Assembly: GCF_042661465.1 (NCBI RefSeq)
Contig: NZ_JBHSWE010000002.1
Span: 310,001-374,000 of the forward strand
Length of the DNA stretch: 64,000 nt
Direction: 5' to 3'
Origin: Marinobacterium_A aestuariivivens
Lineage (GTDB): Bacteria > Pseudomonadota > Gammaproteobacteria > Pseudomonadales > Balneatricaceae
Shown here: in pieces, positions 29,166-38,318 of the stretch
How positions within the stretch are numbered: the first letter of the stretch is position 1
Layout: every line of letters starts with the position of its first letter
Made by a program: the position numbers and the translations under genes
Notes under the pieces: generated by a model
The model's input: only the letters and a program-made list of their open reading frames with translations
Databases searched by the model: none
What the model was told of the DNA's origin: nothing

Positions 29166-30152
29166 ATGGCAGATAGCAAATCCCTTGTTACGCGAATCGC
29201 CTCGCGATATGGCGTGGACAGCAACAAGTTCTTCGAAACGCTGAAGGCAACGGCGTTCAAGCAACGGGACGGTTCGGCCCCTTCTAATGAGCAGATGATG
29301 GCTCTGTTGGTTGTTGCTGAGCAGTACAACCTGAATCCATTTACTCGGGAAATCTACGCGTTTCCCGACAAGCAAAACGGAATCATCCCTGTGGTGGGTG
29401 TTGACGGTTGGAGTCGCATCATCAATGAGCATTCTCAGTACGATGGCGTCGAGTTCGTGTACTCGGACAGCATGGTCAAGATGAAGAGTGCCAAGGTGGA
29501 GTGCCCCGAGTGGATAGAGACCGTGATGTACCGTAAGGATCGGTCGCGTCCAATCAAAATCAGGGAGTTCCTTGATGAAGTGTACCGAGAACCGTTCAAG
29601 GGCCATGGTAGCAACGGTCCCTACACCGTTGATGGCCCCTGGCAGACTCACACCAAGCGTCAGCTTCGTCACAAATCACTGATCCAGTGCGCCCGCGTAG
29701 CCTTTGGGTTCTGTGGGATCTACGATCAGGATGAAGCGGAGCGCATCCGTGAGATGGAGCAGGCCGCAGCCATTAACCCGGCTGTTGCCAGTCTGACTCA
29801 TGTGAAGGAGGAAGCTTCTCGGCAGCCGCTTCAGATCGATCACCAGAAAATGGATCCGATCTTGCAGAAACTGGCAACCCGTGCAGTCCAGGCAAACGCT
29901 TGGAGTGCCGCACACCAGTATGCTGAAGAACGTTTCAAGGGTGCAGAGCTGGAATACGCCACTCAGTTCCTGCGTGACAGAGAACTGGATGCGATGGAGC
30001 CACCTGAGCCGAACTACGGCAACCAAGACGCCGAGGGGCAAGGTAACGCTACTTTTATCCCGGCAGAAGGCCACCGAAATGCCGCTGAAGAGCCGCCCTT
30101 ACCCGGAGAAAATGACTTCTTTGGTGACGAAGGGGAGGGCGAACAGCTGTGA
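29166..30152 (+). CDS. bet: Bet/RecT single-strand annealing recombinase
   Basis: 328 residues. The RecT/Bet core is clear: LVVAEQYNLNPFTREIYAFP, IIPVVGVDGWSRIIN, and KRQLRHKSLIQCARVAFGF. The C-terminal 90 residues are acidic and low complexity. AGGAG lies before the ATG. With the YqaJ exonuclease directly downstream it forms a lambda Red-like recombination pair, as in SXT-family elements where it promotes element mosaicism and rescue of double-strand breaks. Confidence 0.92.
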   Translation: MADSKSLVTRIASRYGVDSNKFFETLKATAFKQRDGSAPSNEQMMALLVVAEQYNLNPFTREIYAFPDKQNGIIPVVGVDGWSRIINEHSQYDGVEFVYSDSMVKMKSAKVECPEWIETVMYRKDRSRPIKIREFLDEVYREPFKGHGSNGPYTVDGPWQTHTKRQLRHKSLIQCARVAFGFCGIYDQDEAERIREMEQAAAINPAVASLTHVKEEASRQPLQIDHQKMDPILQKLATRAVQANAWSAAHQYAEERFKGAELEYATQFLRDRELDAMEPPEPNYGNQDAEGQGNATFIPAEGHRNAAEEPPLPGENDFFGDEGEGEQL

Positions 30153-30157
30153 ATCAT

Positions 30158-30202
30158 CCCCCTGATGGGAGGGAGTCTCCCCCCTGTTAGGGGGATCTCC
30201 CC
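30158..30202 (+). promoter_or_regulatory. Pseudoknot leader before exonuclease gene
   Basis: Stem CCCCCTGATGGG/CCCTGTTAGGGGG. Loop GGGAGTC can pair with GATCTCCC (30194-30201). Confidence 0.65.
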
Positions 30203-30221
30203 TGAACCAAAGGAGAGATCC

Positions 30222-31232
30222 ATGAAAATTATCAACTTGTCTCAACGAGACGATGATTGGTTGGAATGGCGCCGAGGTGGCATCACTGCTACCGACGCGA
30301 CCATTCTACTTAACCGGTCACCGTACAAAACTCGGTGGCGACTCTGGGCAGAGAAAACGGGCTATGCTCGTGAGGTCGATCTAAGTTTGAATCCCCTGGT
30401 TCGCCGTGGGGTACAGAACGAAGACAAGGCCCGTCAGGCATTTGAAGCGAAGCACAATGATTTGCTTCTTCCTGCCTGCGTTGAATCTGCACAGAACCCT
30501 CTCATGCGAGCCTCTTTGGATGGTTTAACTGGAGATGGGGAGCCTGCCGAGCTGAAGTGTCCGAGCGAGAGCGTCTGGAAGGACGTTTGTGCGAACGGCG
30601 TCAACAGCAAGCCTTATCAGCTCTACTACGCACAGGTTCAGCATCAATTGCTGGTTACTGACGCGGCAAAGGGTTGGTTGGTGTTCTGGTACGAAGGTGA
30701 AATCCGGGAGTTTGTGATTACTCGTGATGAAGCCATGCTCAATGAACTGCTGGTGCAAGCCAAGGAGTTCTGGCAACAAGTGCTGGAACGTAAGGAACCC
30801 GAGAAAGATCCTGAGCGCGATCTGTATATCCCCCACGGGAAGCAGGCAGAGAGATGGATCAGTGCAGCAGAGGAATACCGAATCTATGATGCTGAGATTC
30901 AGGAGCTAAAACAGCGACTGAGCGAGCTTCAGGATAAGCAAAAGCCTTTACTGGACGACATGAAGTCACTGATGGGTGAATACTTTCACGCTGACTACGG
31001 CGGCGTGATGGTGACTCGCTACAAGGTGGCTGGTCGGGTGAACTATAAAAAGCTGCTTGAAGAGAAGGCGTCCGGTGTTAAGCCTGACGATATCGACAAG
31101 TACAGAGACGAAGCTGGCGAACGGTGCCGTGTCACGGTGACCGATTCGGTCAAGCCACGGTACATAGTAGACGAGGAGGTGCTTGCACCGCTCGACTACA
31201 TGTCGGAAGAAGTCGAATCCTCTTATTTTTAG
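30222..31232 (+). CDS. exo: YqaJ-family (lambda Exo-like) exonuclease
   Basis: 336 residues. The YqaJ nuclease fold is seen in DDDWLEWRRGGITATDATIL, SLDGLTGDGEPAELKCPSE (catalytic D...ExK) and YYAQVQHQLLVTDA. The last 120 residues include a coiled coil. Start set by AAAGGAGAG before ATG. It would resect 5' ends to load the Bet annealase encoded just upstream. Confidence 0.9.
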   Translation: MKIINLSQRDDDWLEWRRGGITATDATILLNRSPYKTRWRLWAEKTGYAREVDLSLNPLVRRGVQNEDKARQAFEAKHNDLLLPACVESAQNPLMRASLDGLTGDGEPAELKCPSESVWKDVCANGVNSKPYQLYYAQVQHQLLVTDAAKGWLVFWYEGEIREFVITRDEAMLNELLVQAKEFWQQVLERKEPEKDPERDLYIPHGKQAERWISAAEEYRIYDAEIQELKQRLSELQDKQKPLLDDMKSLMGEYFHADYGGVMVTRYKVAGRVNYKKLLEEKASGVKPDDIDKYRDEAGERCRVTVTDSVKPRYIVDEEVLAPLDYMSEEVESSYF

Positions 31233-31260
31233 AGGTGACTGGTCTGGGGGCGTAATGCCC

Positions 31261-31357
31261 CCTTTTCCGCGTAGATTCATCAGTGAGTCTATGATGGAAA
31301 GGCGGTTTACTCTCAACGAGAGTGAAGTGAGGTAGCTGGCCTCTCCAAACAAACAGC
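31261..31357 (+). promoter_or_regulatory. Operon leader RNA, copy 3
   Basis: Hairpin A is CCTTTTCC..TCAT/ATGATGGAAAGG. Hairpin B is ACTCTC-AAC-GAGAGT. Hairpin C is GAGG-TAGCTGG-CCTC (31329-31343), then AAACAAACAGC. Heads the first PAPS-reductase-like gene. Confidence 0.85.
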
Positions 31358-31450
31358 ACATACCACACCCATATCCCAGCGTCCATGCGGCCAAGGGAAC
31401 CCATCTTAGTGCATTGCTTTCCCTAACAGGGGAGAGTCCCTTAATCATAT

Positions 31451-31508
31451 CTCCCTCGGGAGAAATCAAAGCAAGTCCATTGGCCCCTGACGGGAGCTGG
31501 TGGACCTT
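31451..31508 (+). promoter_or_regulatory. Long pseudoknot-type leader before 31526 gene
   Basis: CTCCC at 31451 can pair with GGGAG at 31492; the loop segment AAGTCCA (31473-31479) is complementary to TGGACCTT (31501-31508). The loop is longer than in other copies. Confidence 0.55.
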
Positions 31509-31525
31509 ACTCATGGAGGCAATTT

Positions 31526-32653
31526 ATGAATAGCGCATTGTCAGATTCATACGACGACCGCGTGGTAATACCTGACGCTCAGATGAGCCTTTTTGGTCTC
31601 GAACCGAAAGACATCATTGCGCGTCAACCAGCCATGCCGGGAGTGTTTTTCGACGCTCCCGACATCGAACTTGATTACGACATCGCTGTAGTCTGCATGT
31701 CCGGTGGTAAAGACTCGCTGGCGGCGCTCAAATACCTTTTGGACCGAGGCTTCCCGGCGTCCCGGATAGAGCTGTGGCACCACCTGGTAGATGGACAGGA
31801 GGCCGCCGAGAGCTTTATGGATTGGCCGTTCATTGACGACTATTGCGTAAAGCTGGCGGATGCGCTCAATATGCCACTGTACTTCTCATGGCTAAAACAT
31901 GGTTTTAAGGGAGAGATGCTCAAGCACAACTCCCGGAGCCATTCACACATGGTCGGTACACCGGATGGCATTGTTGAGTTAATCCGCAATGCAGCTAAGG
32001 AAGCAACTCGACGCAAATTCCCGCAACAAGCGGCCAGTCTTCAAACCCGCTGGTGCTCCAGTGCATTGAAGATAGATGTAGGCCGCAGGGCTGTAACTTG
32101 CCAAGAACGATTCATCGACAAAAAGGTGTTGTTCGTGACAGGGGAGCGGCGCGAGGAATCTAGCAATCGCGCTAAGTACAATCAGTTGGAGCCACATTCA
32201 ACTGATACTGTTCGCAAAAGTGCGAGGCCGCTGAAACCGCGTCATGTTGATGCGTGGAGGCCGGTACTACACCTGAGCGAAGAGGAAGTGTGGCAGATGC
32301 TCTGTGACTGGCGCATCAATCCTCCCGTGCCATACCGGCTCGGGTGGGGGCGATCCAGTTGCCAGACCTGCATCTTTAACGGTGACCGTATATGGGCAAC
32401 CATAGAGCACTACTGGCCGGAGCGAGCCCAAGCGATTTCTCAGTATGAGGAAGAATTCGGGACCGCTATTAGCCGGAACGGCAAAACTGTCATCGAGAGA
32501 GCGGCAATGGCAGAGCCCTTGGAAATTGCTGACGAGCAGGCACTTCGCCAGGCAAGTCGCAATGAGTACGAGCTGCCAATCTTTGTCCCAGAGAAACAAC
32601 CGTGGATGCTGCCTGCTGGCGCGTATAGCGGGTTGTCGGCTGGGGCAAACTGA
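31526..32653 (+). CDS. PAPS reductase-like PP-loop protein
   Basis: 375 residues. The PP-loop is CMSGGKDSLAALKYLLD at about residue 60, and a Cys pair occurs at GRSSCQTCIF. It resembles phosphoadenosine phosphosulfate reductase-family proteins of phages and conjugative elements, relatives of DndC. No other dnd/ssp genes are nearby, so DNA phosphorothioation is not established. It is the only gene of operon 3 and is followed by a terminator. Confidence 0.8.
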   Translation: MNSALSDSYDDRVVIPDAQMSLFGLEPKDIIARQPAMPGVFFDAPDIELDYDIAVVCMSGGKDSLAALKYLLDRGFPASRIELWHHLVDGQEAAESFMDWPFIDDYCVKLADALNMPLYFSWLKHGFKGEMLKHNSRSHSHMVGTPDGIVELIRNAAKEATRRKFPQQAASLQTRWCSSALKIDVGRRAVTCQERFIDKKVLFVTGERREESSNRAKYNQLEPHSTDTVRKSARPLKPRHVDAWRPVLHLSEEEVWQMLCDWRINPPVPYRLGWGRSSCQTCIFNGDRIWATIEHYWPERAQAISQYEEEFGTAISRNGKTVIERAAMAEPLEIADEQALRQASRNEYELPIFVPEKQPWMLPAGAYSGLSAGAN

Positions 32654-32661
32654 CCCATCAA

Positions 32662-32684
32662 TCCTGCCCTTCGGGGCAGGATTT
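32662..32684 (+). terminator. Terminator after 31526 gene
   Basis: CCTGCCC-TTC-GGGGCAGG followed by ATTTCT, 10 bp after the stop codon. Confidence 0.8.
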
Positions 32685-32690
32685 CTGCTT

Positions 32691-32745
32691 TGCGCCCGAA
32701 AACGGCGATTACAGCGTGGCACCCCCTTTAATGCTGGGGTAATAT
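32691..32745 (+). promoter_or_regulatory. Activator box and -10 of operon 4
   Basis: AAAACGGCGATTACAGCG matches the FlhDC-like half-site (AACGGN2-3AAATAGCG with changes). TAATAT at 32740-32745 is the -10, 25 bp after the box. The predicted transcript starts just before leader hairpin A. Confidence 0.65.
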
Positions 32746-32754
32746 GAAAATAAG

Positions 32755-32861
32755 CCTGTTTCCCAAGTCGTTCTGGCTGTTTCGAGCCAAATAACTTGGA
32801 AAGCAGGTTTTACTCTCCACGCGAGAGTGAAAGAGGCAGCTGGCCTCTGAAAACAAACAGC
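32755..32861 (+). promoter_or_regulatory. Operon leader RNA, copy 4
   Basis: Hairpin A: CCTGTTTCCCAAGT/ACTTGGAAAGCAGG then TTTTA. Hairpin B: ACTCTC-CACGC-GAGAGT. Hairpin C: GAGG-CAGCTGG-CCTC (one loop change), then GAAAACAAACAGC. Confidence 0.85.
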
Positions 32862-32872
32862 ATTTGAACTTA

Positions 32873-32914
32873 CCCCACCTGGGCGTACTGGCCCGGTGGG
32901 GGACTGGTGCGCCC
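32873..32914 (+). promoter_or_regulatory. Pseudoknot leader before DUF3150 gene
   Basis: Loop GGGCGTAC (32881-32888) pairs with GTGCGCCC (32907-32914); stem CCCCACC/GGTGGGG. Differs from the 27342 copy by about one base. Confidence 0.85.
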
Positions 32915-32937
32915 TTTACACCCGTAAGGAGTGCATC

Positions 32938-34271
32938 ATGAGCAACACTGTCCAACATCTCGACAGCCTTTGTGTTATCCATGTCGATTTCGACATCTGG
33001 AGTGGACAGACCCGTCTGACCCCTGCTGATTTGAAGCTGGGTGAGGGTGGTGAAATCCCCCTGAGAAGGTGGCACAGCTTGGCTCGAAGAAGATCTGTGA
33101 TCCGGCAAAGCTCAAAGGCTTCAATCGCCTGAAAACAGAAACCCGTCGCTTGCTGTTAAGTTACGGTATGCCGTTCATGAACGGTTTTGCTGTACCTGCC
33201 AGCAAAGCAGACGATATCTGCGACAAGCTCAATAACATCAGTGCTGAGTTTGATGCGTTAAAACAAAACTTCATCATAGGCTACAACGCCGCTGTTGAAG
33301 AGTGGATTCTTGAAAACCCGGAGTACGAAACTGCGATTCGTGCGGGAGCCCTCCCGAGGTCTACTGTCGAAAGGCGGATTGGCTTTGAGTATCAGGTCTT
33401 CATGATCCAACCCATCAGTGACGACGATGCAACGGCTAAGAGCCTGAGCCGCAAGGTTGAAAGCCTCGGTCGAGACCTTCTGGATGAAGTCACTGAAGAG
33501 GCCACCAAGTTCTTTTCCAAGAACCTGTCTGGTCGAGAAGAATGCGGTGTTACCACTCGCATCACGTTGAAGAATATCCGCGACAAAGTTGATGGCCTGT
33601 CGTTTCTTAACGGCGCCTTCATCCCGCTGGTCAACCTGCTGGATGAAACATTGCGTGGGTATGAGCAACATGCTCAGGGCCGTGTAGTCAAAGCGCCTTT
33701 CTTCTACCAGGTAGTTGCAGCCGTGCTCATCATGAGCGACCGGAAGCGTATTGAAGAATATGCCAACGGTGCTGTAACACTTGCCGGCATGACTGAATCA
33801 GTGACCCCTGAGCATCGCGCAAAGGGAGCTGAGGACGCAAGTGCGCAAGAAAGTACCATCCAACCGGACGGGAAGGCGGCGGAGGGCGAGAGCCTCTCCT
33901 ACCAGCCGCTGACGCCTGAAGAACGGGGAGAGGTTGTCGGAAACGAGAAAGCCGAGGGCATATCGACCCAAGGTAAAACCGTTGAAGCCGCAAACAGTGA
34001 AGAGCCCCCGATTGAGGATCTCGACGCTGATATGGACAGGTTCTTCCAGCAATTCTCTGGTGATGTCGAAGCTAAGGCTTCGGCGGTGCCGGAAGCCGTC
34101 GAAACGAAAGCCCCACAACAAGCTGAGGTTGAAGAAACGGCAGCGCCGGAGGCAGAACCTGATGTTGTAAACGAGCCGGAGTATGCGGAATCTGAGCCAG
34201 CGAGTGCTGGTGGAGAGGAAGCACATCCGGTAATGCCTGATACGTCGGACGACGAAGATTTCTACTTCTGA
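32938..34271 (+). CDS. DUF3150-family protein, one frame break
   Basis: About 445 codons. From MSNTVQHLDSLCVIHVDFDIWSG the frame shifts near 33060 in a C run (EIP-PEKVAQLGSKKICDPAKLKGFN), then runs to DEDFYF. The first 270 residues resemble DUF3150 proteins found next to CobS/CobT-like genes in conjugative elements; the remainder is acidic, low complexity. Function is unknown; genetic linkage with the AAA+ and VWA proteins suggests one complex. Confidence 0.75.
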
Positions 34272-34281
34272 CGTTAAGGCA

Positions 34282-34321
34282 ACCCAACCCCGGAGGGGCA
34301 GCCACCCCTCTTGGGGGTGGC
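34282..34321 (+). promoter_or_regulatory. Pseudoknot leader before CobT-like gene
   Basis: Stem ACCCCGGAGGGG/CCCCTCTTGGGGGT. GCCACC (34301-34306) is complementary to GGTGGC (34316-34321). Confidence 0.7.
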
Positions 34322-34357
34322 ATGTCTCTTCGTCCCTTTCTGTGAAGGAGAAAAGAC

Positions 34358-36261
34358 ATGTCAAAACGCAAAACCATTTACAGCGCACTTCCGATCGTGG
34401 CTGCGGCTTACGGCGAGAAGTTCGGAGTGAAAGTTGCCATCGGCGGCGATACTGCCTACACCGATGGCAAGACTATCGTGGTTCCTAAGATCCCCGACAA
34501 CTATCCGAATATGGATGCGGTCTGGGGGTATCTCGCTCACGAGGCAGGTCATGTACGTTTCACTGACTTCACGGTGAATCGTCGTCCTGGTCTTCATGCA
34601 GACCTCTCGAACGTGTTTGAGGACTGCCGGATCGAGAGAGGTATGATTGGTATTTACCCCGGTACAGCGCAAACCCTGAGTGAAGTGGCTCGATACATGG
34701 CCCAAGCTGGTCATTATCAGCACGTCACGAAGGACAGCTCACCGGCCTCCATCCTGGAGGGGTTCTGCCTCTATTGGCTGCAATCGCAGGCAGTTGGTCA
34801 GACCGTGTTACAGCCATACTTGGATTCTGCCAAGGTGGCACTAGAAGAAACTTTCCCGCGTGGCGTTGTTGTTCGTCTCAATGCCCTCCTGCGCAAAGTG
34901 GTGGATGCTCAGTCCACGGCTGAAGCTGTCGCTCTTACGGAAGAGGTCATGAAGATGCTCGAAGAGGAGAAAGAAAAGGAGGAGAAAAAGCAGCAACAAC
35001 AGCAACAACAGCAACAACAGGCGAATCAGGGTCAGCAACAGCAGCAGGGCTCCAACGATTCGTCTGATGGGCAAGGCGACTCCCAAGGGCAACAGGGCCA
35101 GCAGGACCAGAAGGACGGCCAGGAGATCAGCAGAATAGTGCTGATCAAGCGCAGGGCGACCAGAAAGGTGCTTCCGGGCAGCAGCTTGGAAATGCGGGCA
35201 AGGATGACCCGAAGGAGCAATCCACAAACCAAGCTCAGTCAAACCCGACTGGTTCGGACAATGCTTCATCGCAATCCGGGAACGGAGACAAAGGTGAGCA
35301 AAAGGACGGATCTGCCCAAACCCGAGGAGGGGCTGGCGATAACAAGGCAAAAAACGCCGCTGAAGTGATTCGGCAGGTGCTAAATGCCAAAGGCGATGAG
35401 CTGCTCGGAGACGCGCACAAATCACTGAAGGCAGAGCTGGAAAGATCGGCAGAGCAGGGTGGGGACACTCACTACCAGACGGTTCGGAGGGCGGTGGAAG
35501 CACCGAAACATCCGATGGGCCGTCAGCTGGTCGATTCCGTTAAAAGCACCACATCGAAAATTCGGAGCCAGCTCTATGGCTTGGTGCAAGCCAGCCAGCG
35601 AACTGGAAACCGAAATAGGCGGTCAGGGAAGCGCCTGGATACCCGTAGCCTCCATCGTGTGGTTGCCGGTGATACTCGGGTGTTCCGTTCTCCTGTAGAG
35701 CGGCAGCGACCGAACACAGCGGTCCATATCCTGGTGGATATGAGCGGATCAATGAGGAGGATAGTCAGCTCTGAAGCGCAAGGGAAAACCCGCGAACAGG
35801 TGGCGAGGGAGTCTGCTCTTGCACTGGCGCTGGCGTTGGAACCAATCCCTGGGGTAAACCCTGCTGTGACCTACTTCTGCGGTGACAGTAGCCAACCGGT
35901 CTTCAGTGTTGTGAAGCATGGGGAGAATGTTCTTAACCAATCTGGGCGTTTTATGCTTGGTTCAAGAGGCAACACGCCGATGGCTGAGGCCATCTGGTAC
36001 GCGGCCTATGAACTGAGCAAGACCAGAGAGGATCGGAAAGTGATGATTGTTGTGACCGATGGACAGCCCAACCGGGTTGCCCCGTGCCAGGCAGTCATCG
36101 ACCTGTGCGAACGCAGTGAGATTGAAATGGTCGGCATTGGCGTCGAAACCTCAGCCGTGTCTTCTTTGTTCCAAAAGAACATCGTGATTGACGATGCGGC
36201 TGAGCTGCAACGGACCCTGTTCAGGCTGATGGAGCGGTCATTGACCGCGAGCGCAGCCTGA
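34358..36261 (+). CDS. CobT-like VWA domain protein, one frame break
   Basis: About 635 codons. The N-terminus has a metallopeptidase-like HEAGHVRF motif; a Gln/Asn-rich linker follows (residues ~205-330); the C-terminus is a von Willebrand A domain with MIDAS residues in ILVDMSGSMRR and VTDGQPN. One G appears lost near 35123 within the linker, after which the frame reads GDQQNSADQAQGDQKG. The architecture is that of CobT-like proteins of SXT/IncA/C elements and pairs with the MoxR ATPase at 27411. Confidence 0.82.
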
Positions 36262-36330
36262 CAGGGAAGTGAAACAGGGCGGCTTTTCCCGGACGGGGAG
36301 GGGCGCCCAGCTACCCTAGAGGGGGGAATT

Positions 36331-36531
36331 ATGCACGTAAATCGTGTGACAGGCCCGTACTCCGCAATCATCGATGGCAAGGCTACCAGCCTTGCAGGTT
36401 GCAGCAATGCCACCGAGTGCGTCGGAGCACGTCACTGCCTACGCAGTCTGGCCATACTGAAAGTCCGCGTGCCTCACAACCCGAGTGGCGACGACAAGTG
36501 CCGCTTTCAGATACCAACGGCGATGCGGTAA
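36331..36531 (+). CDS. Small Cys-containing protein
   Basis: 66 residues (MHVNRVTGPYSAIIDGKATS..., with C-N5-C-N6-C spacing in CSNATECVGARHC and a late Cys). A G-rich ribosome-binding site lies 6 bp upstream. Last gene of operon 4. No known family; the Cys pattern could bind metal. Confidence 0.55.
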   Translation: MHVNRVTGPYSAIIDGKATSLAGCSNATECVGARHCLRSLAILKVRVPHNPSGDDKCRFQIPTAMR

Positions 36532-36600
36532 AGAGCGGGGCATCACGCCCCGCCTCTATTCAAACAGTTCTTTTTCTTTCGACGTTGCCATCACCCCACC

Positions 36601-36659
36601 TTGTGCGCCCAGAAAAGGCAAAACTAGCGTGGCGCCAAACTCTTTTCTTGGGTTAATAT
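36601..36659 (+). promoter_or_regulatory. Activator box and -10 of operon 5
   Basis: AAAAGGCAAAACTAGCG resembles the FlhDC-like half-site; TAATAT (36654-36659) lies 25 bp downstream. The flanking TGCGCCC and GCGTGGC also match the operon 4 promoter. Confidence 0.6.
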
Positions 36660-36690
36660 CGTGTGAACTTTGCTTCCCACGATGCTTTAA

Positions 36691-36706
36691 CTTTCACATG
36701 TGAAAG
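36691..36706. promoter_or_regulatory. Palindrome CTTTCACATGTGAAAG (copy 2)
   Basis: Perfect 16-bp palindrome about 30 bp after the predicted -10 and 30 bp before leader hairpin B. Could be a repressor operator or a small hairpin in the transcript. Confidence 0.6.
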
Positions 36707-36715
36707 ATTTAGAGC

Positions 36716-36785
36716 CTCTTGGAAAGTATGGTTTTGCTCTCTTGGAGAGCGAAGGTGAGATAGCTGGTCTCTTGAAACAAACAGC
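36716..36785 (+). promoter_or_regulatory. Operon leader RNA, copy 5
   Basis: TTGGAAAG and GGTTTTGCTCTC as in other copies. Hairpin B: GCTCTC-TTG-GAGAGC. Hairpin C: GAGA-TAGCTGG-TCTC (36757-36771), then GAAACAAACAGC. Confidence 0.85.
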
Positions 36786-36796
36786 AATTCAATCAA

Positions 36797-36839
36797 CCCT
36801 CATGGGGCACATCAGCCCTGTGGGGGCCTGGTGCGCCCC
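36797..36839 (+). promoter_or_regulatory. Pseudoknot leader before 36866 gene
   Basis: Stem CATGGGG/CCCTGTG. GGGGCAC can pair with GTGCGCCCC (36831-36839) with a two-base bulge. Confidence 0.7.
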
Positions 36840-36865
36840 GAATTTTTAGAGTTAGGAGACGCACT

Positions 36866-37435
36866 ATGACCCATCACGTAGATCATCTTGATCGCATTAA
36901 AGCCACTATGGAAACCGTAGCGGCTTCCCTCAAGCTGCCTGAGTATTACCGTAACGATCTAGCCATGGACTTCGATTCACTGAATCGGTTCAACGGCACA
37001 AAGCTCGTCTGGCTGCTGAGAACCTGTGGTACCGTCTTGGTGCCCGCGAAACTCGGTGTAGATCCGGGATACATCACGCACTGGCTGTGGGGTAATCACG
37101 GCCAAGAAGTCGTGCCCTTCATTGTCGATACCCAGACCGGGATCGTCGAGAAGACGACGTTCGAGAAAGCGGAAAAGCTCATCATGGAGCAGCCCTGCAA
37201 CCTCAGCTCCGCCATGCCTCGGGAAGCATTGATCGAACAGGTCAACGCCGTCCTGGAGCGTGGATGTGAGCAGCGGATCTGGGGCGTGTTTGAGTCACCC
37301 AACTCGGTGCCAGCCGTTGGTGGATGGAGTGAGTGGCAAGCCTACTTCAGCTCCACAGGCAACCGTCTGATGGCTGATTTTTTGGGCCGAGCCATTCGTT
37401 TTGCAAACATTGGGACTGGCGCCAAGGCTTCCTGA
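36866..37435 (+). CDS. Hypothetical protein
   Basis: 189 residues, soluble, with no transmembrane segment or signal peptide. The middle holds THWLWGNHGQEVVPFIVDTQTG. TAGGAGAC before the ATG. First gene of operon 5. I do not recognise a family. Confidence 0.7.
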   Translation: MTHHVDHLDRIKATMETVAASLKLPEYYRNDLAMDFDSLNRFNGTKLVWLLRTCGTVLVPAKLGVDPGYITHWLWGNHGQEVVPFIVDTQTGIVEKTTFEKAEKLIMEQPCNLSSAMPREALIEQVNAVLERGCEQRIWGVFESPNSVPAVGGWSEWQAYFSSTGNRLMADFLGRAIRFANIGTGAKAS

Positions 37436-37449
37436 GAAGGTAGGCAACG

Positions 37450-37515
37450 ATGATCGAGGTAATGAAGCGAAAGGAATTGGGAGTAGCTGCTATCACTCTC
37501 GATGGCAATGCATAA
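37450..37515 (+). CDS. Possible 21-residue peptide
   Basis: A 21-codon frame (MIEVMKRKELGVAAITLDGNA) 14 bp after the previous stop with a weak GAAGGT site. It has no pseudoknot leader of its own, so support is limited. Confidence 0.25.
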   Translation: MIEVMKRKELGVAAITLDGNA

Positions 37516-37530
37516 CCGTCCTCTGTAACC

Positions 37531-37572
37531 ACCCTTTCGGGGCCACACAGCCCCGAGGGGGTAGTGGCCTCC
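37531..37572 (+). promoter_or_regulatory. Pseudoknot leader before 37594 gene
   Basis: Stem CCCTTTCGGGG/CCCCGAGGGGG. GGGGCCAC (37539-37546) pairs with GTGGCCTC (37564-37571), eight pairs, one G-U. Confidence 0.82.
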
Positions 37573-37593
37573 ATGGCCAATGGAGACCATCCA

Positions 37594-38248
37594 ATGATGA
37601 ACAACCTTTCTGCTCTTGAGTCTGTCCTGTTCGATGACAGATCGGTGCGGCAACTGCTGGGTTCGTTTAACCAGAACGAGATGCAGCAGCTGTCCGGGGA
37701 AATTTACGCAAAGCTCTACTGGAGAAAGCGTAAGCCGGATTGGTACAAAGACGACAGCAACAGGCTGTTTGCAAGACTTCGCCAGGTGCAGCGCATCGTC
37801 AAGAAGCGACTGAAGACTGGTAACGTCAAACCAGAGCTGACCGAAAACGGTTGTGTGATGGAACGTTTCAACTTCCCGCTTGGGGACAGCCTGGACTTCT
37901 GTCAGCGATTTCTTCGCCATCCCGGATGGCAAGTCGTATTACTCGGGTCGTCTCATCCGTATTGCCCACGAGAAGCTGCTCGTGTTTCGTCGGGACGGTG
38001 CTTCATCGTTGGTGTTTCTGATAGAAGCCCAGCGAAGAGCAGTGAACATGGTGGCAACCACTTGGAAGGCCGCTGTGCGCCGTGTGCTTCAGGGGAAGAC
38101 GCTGAAGCTCGATGAGATTTATGCGCGTATGGAACCGTTCGCAAAGCACCGTCAGAACAATCATTGGCAAGCCAAGATTCGTCAGGTGCTTCAGGACGAG
38201 CGATTCTTCAACCGCATTGAGACCGGCGTATATGCGCTGGCTGAATAA
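37594..38248 (+). CDS. Hypothetical protein, frame break near 37890
   Basis: About 218 codons in two frames. The first part (NNLSALESVLFDDRSVRQLLGSFN...CVMERFNFPLGDSLDF) shifts between about 37880 and 37905 to FFAIPDGKSYYSGRLIRIAHEKLLVFRRDG and continues to GVYALAE. The shift is +1 or -2, unlike the -1 breaks elsewhere. No family recognised. Basic C-terminal half. Confidence 0.55.
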
Positions 38249-38259
38249 TTGCCCAACAA

Positions 38260-38298
38260 CCCTGTGGGGGTGACGCCCCGCACGGGATAGTCATTCCC
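38260..38298 (+). promoter_or_regulatory. Pseudoknot leader before ferredoxin gene
   Basis: GGGGGTGAC (38266-38274) pairs with GTCATTCCC (38290-38298), nine pairs with two G-U; stem CCCTGTGGGG/CCCCGCACGGG. Confidence 0.75.
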
Positions 38299-38318
38299 CT
38301 TTGATCTGGAGAATGACT

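Noticed and set aside
27366..36261. Cobalamin biosynthesis (CobS/CobT cobaltochelatase)
   Set aside because: No CobN or cobalamin genes are present; the AAA+/VWA pair in conjugative elements only resembles CobS/CobT.
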